DNA of 11,082 nt. Origin: Clostridium sp. GTDB lineage: Bacteria > Bacillota_A > Clostridia > Lachnospirales > Lachnospiraceae. The stretch's first letter is position 1. Each line of letters begins with the position of its first letter. The DNA lies in NCBI GenBank assembly GCA_023666975.1, contig JAMPAW010000041.1, positions 12,550-23,631 of the forward strand. The letters run 5' to 3'. The translations under genes were made by a program, and so were the position numbers. Positions 6,347 to 11,082 of this stretch are shown here, one piece after another. The notes under the pieces were generated by a model, which was not told the DNA's origin, ran no database searches, and was given only the letters and a program-made list of their open reading frames with translations.

Positions 6347-7831
6347 TTACTGTATATTCATATCTGCCAGCGATTGAGCCATCTCGTTAAGATTGGAAAT
6401 AATATCACCCACCTCACTGGTAATGCTGCTGTTTTCCTCACTGCTTTGGAACGTTTCATTAGAATGTGCCGTAACTTCCTCTGTCGCTGCCGAAATCGTT
6501 TCAATTCCCTCAACAATAGCCGTGTTCGACTCGGTAAGTTCCCGAACCAATGTCTTTAGCGTACCCATTACCTCATAAACGCTGTCAGCCGACTCATGGA
6601 TTGACGCAAAGCTCTGCGCGGTACTGTTCGCCGCTACATTCTGCGCAGTACTGTTTTCAATCATATTCTCTACTGCCTCAATCACCCGGCCCAGCTCGTC
6701 GGAAATATTTTTAATCAGCATAGTAATGTTATCCGTTGCTCCCTGCGTCTGTGTTGCCAGAGCCGAAATCTCCGATGCGACCACAGCAAAACCACGGCCT
6801 GCCTCACCGGCTCTCGCCGCCTCAATGCTGGCATTCAGTGACAAAAGACTTGTCTGCGTGGTAATCTCATCAATCATAAAGATAATCGACTGCATCTGTT
6901 TCGTGTATTCGTTTAACTCGTCCAGTTCAGAAGATACACGGGCATTTTCTTTGTTGGAGACATTCACATGGTCTATCAGACTGTCAACCGTCAATTTGGC
7001 CTTATCCAGCTCCCGTTTCGTATCCGAAATATTGCTCTCTATCTTCGCCGAAGCCGCCTCCACTTTGGAAATCGTGTTCTGAATCTCCTCCGTCTTCTCC
7101 ATTTGCAGCTGGATAGACTCTGCCGTATCATTGGTGCCCATAGCCACTTCTTCCATGGAAGATTTTGTCTTTGCCGCAGAGCTCTCAAGCATTCCCATTT
7201 TATCCGTCACCAGATTCATGTCAGTCGAAAGCCGCTGGGACGTCGCCAGTATTTCTTTCATCAAATCCTGCGTCTGGCGTTCTTTTTCTTCGATTGCTTC
7301 TATCTTCATCTGGTTATTCGTATTGGTCACTTTCGTGGCAACATACATATAGACAGCAAACAAAACCACAGAACCGATACGGATTTCCACATTGGGCAGT
7401 TCCTCCGCAGTAAGCTGATGTTTTGCCGCCATTACCGCCACCTGAATAAAATTACTTGCCGCAACGGTACCGGTAAAATATAGCGTTACCCGTAAATCAT
7501 TATAACAAATCAGGATAACGGCCAGTACCATGGAATACACATAAGCAACCGGTGAAACCGTCGTAAAAATAATAAACATATAGAAGATTCCAAAACCGCT
7601 GGCAATAAAGTGCTTTATGTAACCGCTGTCACTGTCACGTCCGTAGGATATCCAGCCCATGACAAGCGGTGCGGCCGCCAGCAGGGTAAAAACAATGAAG
7701 TATCCGACTGTCCTGCTCTTTTTCATGACTTCGATCAAATAGCACAAAATCAGAACACAAACCATAATCGAATAACAAACTAATCCCGCCTTGTTGTTGC
7801 GTTGCATTTCTGTCATCTTTTTTCTGTTCAT
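6347..7831 (-). CDS. Methyl-accepting chemotaxis protein with six-helix membrane sensor
   Basis: This 494-residue chemoreceptor-type signalling protein has about six membrane helices in residues 15-170, joined by short loops and with no sizeable extracellular ligand domain. No HAMP domain is evident; a long coiled coil begins right after the last helix. The signalling tip, about residues 321-364, is canonical: [20 protein letters not shown] followed by [15 protein letters not shown]. It should bind CheW and CheA and modulate CheA activity at the membrane. The ligand may be hydrophobic or sensed within the membrane, which is inference. The frame extends to a TTG at 7843, but GGAGG at 7837-7841 lies 5 nt before the ATG at 7831, which fixes that start. 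No other chemotaxis gene is in the window. It has its own promoter and terminator, so it is probably monocistronic. Confidence 0.95.
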   Translation of the reverse strand: MNRKKMTEMQRNNKAGLVCYSIMVCVLILCYLIEVMKKSRTVGYFIVFTLLAAAPLVMGWISYGRDSDSGYIKHFIASGFGIFYMFIIFTTVSPVAYVYSMVLAVILICYNDLRVTLYFTGTVAASNFIQVAVMAAKHQLTAEELPNVEIRIGSVVLFAVYMYVATKVTNTNNQMKIEAIEEKERQTQDLMKEILATSQRLSTDMNLVTDKMGMLESSAAKTKSSMEEVAMGTNDTAESIQLQMEKTEEIQNTISKVEAASAKIESNISDTKRELDKAKLTVDSLIDHVNVSNKENARVSSELDELNEYTKQMQSIIFMIDEITTQTSLLSLNASIEAARAGEAGRGFAVVASEISALATQTQGATDNITMLIKNISDELGRVIEAVENMIENSTAQNVAANSTAQSFASIHESADSVYEVMGTLKTLVRELTESNTAIVEGIETISAATEEVTAHSNETFQSSEENSSITSEVGDIISNLNEMAQSLADMNIQ

Positions 7832-7863
7832 AGTAACCTCCAAAATTTTCTGACTTGTACATT

Positions 7864-7892
7864 ATTGTAACGCAATTTAAAAATTAATGCAA
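7864..7892 (-). promoter_or_regulatory. Sigma-A-type promoter of the chemotaxis receptor
   Basis: On the minus strand TTGCAT (-35, 7887-7892) is followed after exactly 17 nt by TACAAT (-10, 7864-7869), close to the vegetative consensus. The start point should fall near 7857, leaving about 25 nt to the ATG at 7831 with its GGAGG. No flagellar-type sigma-28 motif was recognised, so this receptor seems to be under housekeeping control. Confidence 0.7.
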
Positions 7893-7913
7893 CGCTGATT
7901 TTCTCCGATATTT

Positions 7914-8723
7914 TTATTCCCCTGTCGCATCCTCCCAAGCGTCCTTTACCTCTTCACGGGCATCCTGCAGCTCTTCTTTCACCTCACGCACGGCATCCCG
8001 CAGCTCCTCCTCTATTTCTCTTTCCAGCTCATCATTATCTAGGGAATCATCGTATTCAATGTCATATTTGTCCATTAGCCTTCTAAGGCCCTGCATGTCA
8101 ATATCTATCCTTCCGTTACTGCCGTCCAAACGTATCAGGTTTTCCCCTTCCTTATCCGCAAAGACCACGGTATCATCTCCCAGCGTGATATGGAGTTCAT
8201 CTTCATCAAACAACATATCCAGACCGCCCAGTGTCTCCTCCAATGTATTTTCCCAGTCGACATCGCTCCATTCAGATATCCACTCCACAGCATCCCCGGC
8301 CATCCGCAGCCCCCCGATAATCAGAAAGGCAACCATAAACACAGACAGGACAATAATCGCCGCCACGGTTGAAAAGAAACCAATCAGTATATTTCTCTGC
8401 GATTTTTTAAACGTTTCCTCGTCCTGCGGTGCCCCTGCCTCCGGCACCAGCTCTTCCCCGCAGTTCGCACAGAACCGGCTTCGTCCGTCCACTTTCTCCC
8501 TGCAGTTCGCACAGACTACTTTGTTGTAATCTATACGCACAATCAGATAAATCAACAGCCCGATACAGCCCGGCACCAAAATAACGACTGCTGTCCACAA
8601 CCAGCCATTCATTCCTTTATAGCATGCATCACGATAGGTCCACACGCCCAACAGGACAGTCAGGGCAAAACCGGCAATCACAATTAATGCCCCCATTAAA
8701 ATCGAAACCACCATATGTGTCAT
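7914..8723 (-). CDS. YxlD-like membrane protein with zinc ribbon and acidic C-terminal domain
   Basis: This is a 269-residue membrane protein of unknown function. Two helices (about 5-28 and 41-63) enclose TYRDACYKGMNGWLW and end in GLLIYLIVR, a pattern like PLDc_N-type proteins such as YxlD of the B. subtilis sigY operon. A zinc ribbon follows with C71-x2-C74 and C85-x2-C88. A third helix (about 111-137) leads to a C-terminal region with a probable beta-rich part (about 175-212) and a highly charged helix rich in Glu, Asp, Lys and Arg (about 228-266). If the ribbon is cytoplasmic, the C-terminal domain lies outside the membrane; this topology is inferred. AGGAGG lies 8 nt before the ATG and overlaps the stop of the gene before it. 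Position as the third gene of a sigma operon suggests a role in controlling the sigma factor, or a target in the envelope. Confidence 0.85.
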   Translation of the reverse strand: MTHMVVSILMGALIVIAGFALTVLLGVWTYRDACYKGMNGWLWTAVVILVPGCIGLLIYLIVRIDYNKVVCANCREKVDGRSRFCANCGEELVPEAGAPQDEETFKKSQRNILIGFFSTVAAIIVLSVFMVAFLIIGGLRMAGDAVEWISEWSDVDWENTLEETLGGLDMLFDEDELHITLGDDTVVFADKEGENLIRLDGSNGRIDIDMQGLRRLMDKYDIEYDDSLDNDELEREIEEELRDAVREVKEELQDAREEVKDAWEDATGE

Positions 8724-8735
8724 ATCTCATTCCTC

Positions 8736-9128
8736 CTAAAACAATCTTGCATTGCTTACCAAATCACCCTTCCATACACCGACAAGAGTGATTATCCAAC
8801 TGATTCCTATTTCCAGCACCAGCGCTGCCAAATGAATAACCAGCCATGTGCCGCTTATCCGCTGAAACAGATTCGGCATCCACGAAGAAGCTCCACCGAT
8901 ATTCATCAAAACATAGAGCAGCAGGAAAACAACAGCCGCCGCCCCCGACAGCACGGTGGCCGTCACAGCCGGAAGCCACCACAGGGAAACACCGTCCCCC
9001 TTCACTGACCGCCGACAGACTAATTGATTTCTTAACCGGATATTCCACTCTTCCGGAACACGCTCCGAAGCATATGCCTGCCGGAGCAGCTTTTCTATGC
9101 CGTCTTTTTCTTCTATATTCCGGTCCAT
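8736..9128 (-). CDS. Probable membrane anti-sigma factor
   Basis: This 130-residue protein has a charged cytoplasmic N-terminus (1-48), including LLRQAYASERVPEEWNIRL, which resembles the sigma-binding start of many clostridial anti-sigma proteins. Two membrane helices follow (about 49-77 and 93-118). There is no H-x3-C-x2-C zinc anti-sigma motif, so redox control of that kind is unlikely. Its ATG directly follows the sigma gene's TGA, and its GGAGG lies inside the sigma coding end, a classic arrangement for stoichiometric sigma/anti-sigma synthesis. Size and position match YxlC, which together with YxlD restrains SigY in B. subtilis. The anti-sigma role rests on context and the N-terminal resemblance, not on a diagnostic motif. 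Confidence 0.75.
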   Translation of the reverse strand: MDRNIEEKDGIEKLLRQAYASERVPEEWNIRLRNQLVCRRSVKGDGVSLWWLPAVTATVLSGAAAVVFLLLYVLMNIGGASSWMPNLFQRISGTWLVIHLAALVLEIGISWIITLVGVWKGDLVSNARLF

Positions 9129-9647
9129 TCAACACCCCTCCATTTCCTTTCGCAGCCACTCCTTAGCCGTATGCAGCCTGCTCTTCACCGTCCCCTTCGG
9201 AATCTTCAACATTCCCGCAATGTCTTCGATAGAAAGCTCACCCGCATAAAACAGCAAAATCACCTGCCGCTGTTTGTCCGGCAGCCGCTCCACACAATCT
9301 CTCAAGCGGGATATCTGCTCCCGTTTTACCACTTCCTCTAAAACGTCTGTTCCGCCCTCGGCATCGGCAAGCCGGTCTCCTTCGGTTTCACCGGATACGG
9401 TTGGGAGAATCCGTTCCCGTCTGGCATATCTGCTTTTATGATTCCTCCAGATGTTGGACGCAATGGACATCAGGTATGCCCGCGGATTTTTCTTAAGGGA
9501 TATCTTTTTATGCAGTTCGCATGCCTTTAGAAAAGTCTGCTGGTATAAATCCTCCGCCTCGTCCAATGTATAGGCCAGACTCCTGCAGTAGCGGTATACG
9601 CTGTCGCCGTACTGTTCCACCAGCTGCTCCACTTCATGAATCTCCAC
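9129..9647 (-). CDS. ECF-type RNA polymerase sigma factor, SigY-like
   Basis: This 172-residue extracytoplasmic-function sigma factor contains only the two essential domains. Region 2 (about 7-77) includes AEDLYQQTFLKACE, the core-binding 2.2 helix, and RAYLMSIASNIWRNHKSRYARR for -10 reading. A linker (about 80-108) follows. Region 4 (about 112-167) ends in the helix-turn-helix LSIEDIAGMLKIPKGTVKSR, which reads the -35. It should direct RNA polymerase to a small regulon, probably of envelope or stress genes, and perhaps to its own operon. The start is a GTG, fixed by a perfect AGGAGG at 9655-9660 with a 7-nt spacer. The next gene abuts its stop codon. The SigY-like label comes from the order of neighbouring genes rather than from sequence identity, which was not measured. 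Confidence 0.93.
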   Translation of the reverse strand: MEIHEVEQLVEQYGDSVYRYCRSLAYTLDEAEDLYQQTFLKACELHKKISLKKNPRAYLMSIASNIWRNHKSRYARRERILPTVSGETEGDRLADAEGGTDVLEEVVKREQISRLRDCVERLPDKQRQVILLFYAGELSIEDIAGMLKIPKGTVKSRLHTAKEWLRKEMEGC

Positions 9648-9663
9648 AACCTCACCTCCTGCT

Positions 9664-9693
9664 ATGTATTGTTGTAAGCTAACAAAAGGTTCA
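9664..9693 (-). promoter_or_regulatory. Candidate ECF-type promoter before the sigma gene
   Basis: The 62-nt gap before the ECF sigma gene holds TGAACCTTTT on the minus strand (9684-9693), similar to the AAC-containing -35 of ECF promoters. TACATA lies at the distance expected of a -10 (9664-9669). Between them TTGTT and AACAA form a short inverted repeat. Autoregulation would be typical for this family. The -10 is not a clear ECF match, so the call is tentative. Confidence 0.3.
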
Positions 9694-9709
9694 TTCGTTT
9701 ACGGAAATT

Positions 9710-10870
9710 TTATTCATCGATAATCTCACCGGTATCCATATTTACATTCCGCACGTTAATCCCGTTCACCTCTACGCTGTCATTGACTTCGATCAGGATA
9801 TACTGCCTGCCGTCGATTATTTTTGTCTCCACCAAATCCGTGCGCTCAGGCTTTACCTTAATGACCACATCTGGCATTTTGATATCAAAGCTTCTGGTAC
9901 TTGCCACATTAGCCGCAGCAAATTTGGGCTTTTCCTCGTTGCACACGATACTGTCAAAGGCCGTCTCAAAGCTCTCGATCGCCTCCGCCTTCACTCCGCT
10001 GTCCTCCAAAAGCTTTCTCATCTCCATTTTGTCCAGCTCCGGAGGCTCCTGCGCATCTTTTCTGACCTCTACATATTCATTCAGGTTTTCGTGTATCGTT
10101 TTTACCGTTTTAAAATCGCACTGCTCCCCAAGCGAATTTTCAATGATGTCCTGAAACGTTTCCTGCTGCGCCTTAAAGGATAACGGCGCGCCACAACCAA
10201 GTGCCGCATCGATAAACTCCTCCTGCATCAGCTCCGAATTTTTGGTGTAATAGAGCAGTCCATGCACATCGATATTCCGGTCGTTAAAGGCGGGAAAGAG
10301 AAAACCGTGCACAGGAGGTGCCACGACCCAGTCGCGGATACGGCTCTCAATACTGTTATTTTTCTCATTGTAGCACAGCCCGGCATCGGTGAGCTTCACC
10401 GGACAAATGCTGCACAGAATGTAGTCGTACACGTAGTCCGAAGCGTCCTCGTTTTCAACGCCGTCCGTCGTCTGTCCGGGCACATCATACGCCGCATAGA
10501 CAAGAATAATGTAATAATTTTCTCCATAGGCATAACTCTCTATGACCTTGTCATAGAACTGTTCCACGATTGTGCTGTCCTCCAGCTTCGTCTTTTTTAA
10601 CTGCAGCAGAAATTCCTGCCTTCCCCCCTCCAGCTCCTGCTCTCTCGGAAATTCCATATTGAGCAGATTCTTTCCCAGCGTTCCCGACAATGTACTGCGG
10701 AAAATGGTGAAATATTTGAAATTTTCTTCCTCGGTCAACGTAAGAAAGGACTGAGCCAGCTCCGTCCTTTTATTTTTCTCCCCGTCCACATAGCAGCCGC
10801 AAATCCTCGTAATTGTACAGTGCTCCGGGGTAAACTGCTTCTTTATCTCATTGATTTCCTTCTTATTCAT
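9710..10870 (-). CDS. DUF4317 family protein of unknown function
   Basis: The 386-residue protein starts MNKKEINEIKKQFTPEHC and continues ITRICGCYVDGEKNK, the recognisable opening of the DUF4317 family found in Lachnospiraceae and related Clostridia. No signal peptide or membrane helix is seen, so it should be cytoplasmic. Cysteines C18, C24 and C26 cluster near the N-terminus, and two more occur in CSICP (153-157), which could bind metal but form no standard site. A charged, probably helical stretch (about 265-310) precedes a C-terminal part rich in beta-type residues (about 325-386). The frame extends to a TTG at 10903, but AGGAG at 10877-10881 lies 6 nt before the ATG at 10870, which is chosen. 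The function is unknown. It precedes the ECF sigma operon by 62 nt with no visible terminator, so some read-through is possible. Confidence 0.9.
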   Translation of the reverse strand: MNKKEINEIKKQFTPEHCTITRICGCYVDGEKNKRTELAQSFLTLTEEENFKYFTIFRSTLSGTLGKNLLNMEFPREQELEGGRQEFLLQLKKTKLEDSTIVEQFYDKVIESYAYGENYYIILVYAAYDVPGQTTDGVENEDASDYVYDYILCSICPVKLTDAGLCYNEKNNSIESRIRDWVVAPPVHGFLFPAFNDRNIDVHGLLYYTKNSELMQEEFIDAALGCGAPLSFKAQQETFQDIIENSLGEQCDFKTVKTIHENLNEYVEVRKDAQEPPELDKMEMRKLLEDSGVKAEAIESFETAFDSIVCNEEKPKFAAANVASTRSFDIKMPDVVIKVKPERTDLVETKIIDGRQYILIEVNDSVEVNGINVRNVNMDTGEIIDE

Positions 10871-10917
10871 TACACTCTCCTCTTCCTGTAAAATGATTTC
10901 CAACCGTTGTCTATGCT

Positions 10918-10946
10918 ATCTTATCACAGACCCGCAAAAGAATAAA
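10918..10946 (-). promoter_or_regulatory. Extended -10 promoter of the DUF4317 gene
   Basis: On the minus strand TGTGATAAGAT supplies an extended TGn element and a -10 of TAAGAT (10918-10923). A weak -35, TTTATT (10941-10946), lies 17 nt upstream. The start point should be near 10911, leaving a leader of about 40 nt to the ATG with its AGGAG. Confidence 0.55.
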
Positions 10947-11018
10947 CTATAATTTTTGCAGAAGTTTCCCAAACTTTTTTCCATGCCAGGGCAATCGCTT
11001 AATATTTTTTATCGCCAT
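10947..11018 (-). other. Possible 23-residue cationic peptide ORF
   Basis: An ATG at 11018 opens 23 codons ending in TAG at 10947, next to the -35 of the DUF4317 promoter. The peptide would hold seven Lys/Arg and no acidic residue, with a pattern such as FGKLLQKL that could form an amphipathic helix. AGGA lies only 2 nt before the ATG, poor spacing for a ribosome binding site. It is short enough to arise by chance in AT-rich DNA. Confidence 0.2.
10962..10976. repeat. Short inverted repeat upstream of the DUF4317 promoter
   Basis: AAGTTT-CCC-AAACTT forms a perfect 6-bp arm inverted repeat (10963-10975 core with one more A-T pair outside on part of the window). On the + strand TTTT follows, so it looks like a feeble terminator or an operator. 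No + strand gene is present. The rest of 10978-11082 holds only a minus-strand frame open to the right edge and ending at 11009 (last residues SAEIYFSGSWR), which might be the tail of a gene outside the window but has no supporting similarity. Confidence 0.3.
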
Positions 11019-11082
11019 GATCCTGAAAAATAAATTTCTGCGCTCTGCCTCGTCATGTTATACTCGCGAACGAAATTGATTG

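Noticed and set aside
6968..7483. A 171-codon + strand open frame
   Set aside because: It is antisense to the coiled-coil part of the chemoreceptor, rich in His, Arg and Phe as expected from complement of that coding sequence, with no recognisable domain.
8764..9159. A 131-codon minus-strand frame overlapping the anti-sigma gene
   Set aside because: It is an alternative frame over the anti-sigma gene. That gene abuts the sigma stop codon, has two clean membrane helices and a ribosome binding site, whereas this frame has an unlikely Cys/Gly-rich composition.

Overview
The window is a compact, gene-dense stretch of bacterial chromosome in which every supported gene lies on the minus strand, so transcription runs from right to left. 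Moderate G+C, strong GGAGG-type ribosome binding sites, a DUF4317 protein, VanR-like two-component proteins and a clostridial-type LuxS point to a Gram-positive Clostridia, most likely a Lachnospiraceae gut commensal. The placement is from protein resemblance only; no search was run. No rRNA, tRNA, CRISPR array, prophage or insertion sequence was seen.

In transcription order: (A) 10870-9710 encodes a DUF4317 protein of unknown function behind an extended -10 promoter. (B) 9647-7914 is an ECF sigma module: a SigY-like sigma factor, an abutting two-helix membrane protein that is probably its anti-sigma partner, and a membrane protein joining a YxlD/PLDc_N-like hairpin to a zinc ribbon, a third membrane helix and an acidic C-terminal domain. 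(C) 7831-6347 is a six-helix methyl-accepting chemotaxis protein with its own sigma-A-type promoter and a hairpin terminator at 6298-6325. (D) 6273-3477 holds a SAM-dependent methyltransferase, a degenerate sigma-70-like protein with no recognisable promoter-recognition regions, and an aldo/keto reductase with a C-terminal two-cluster ferredoxin domain. (E) 3337-70 is a tightly packed four-gene unit: OmpR-family response regulator, histidine kinase, MTA/SAH nucleosidase and LuxS.

Unit E is the clearest functional story. The nucleosidase cleaves S-adenosylhomocysteine to S-ribosylhomocysteine, and LuxS converts this to homocysteine and the AI-2 precursor DPD. Methyltransferases such as the one in unit D produce SAH. 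A two-component system sits directly upstream with gaps of 28 nt or less, so AI-2 production and SAH recycling may be cotranscribed with a sensor-regulator pair. The kinase has unusual ATP-binding boxes.

The best candidates for something undescribed are the sigma-like protein without regions 2.3/2.4 and 4, the two-component/pfs/luxS linkage, and the SigY-like module with a zinc-ribbon fusion. Smaller items are tandem TTGTAACAA palindromes at the left end and a possible short cationic peptide gene at the right end.
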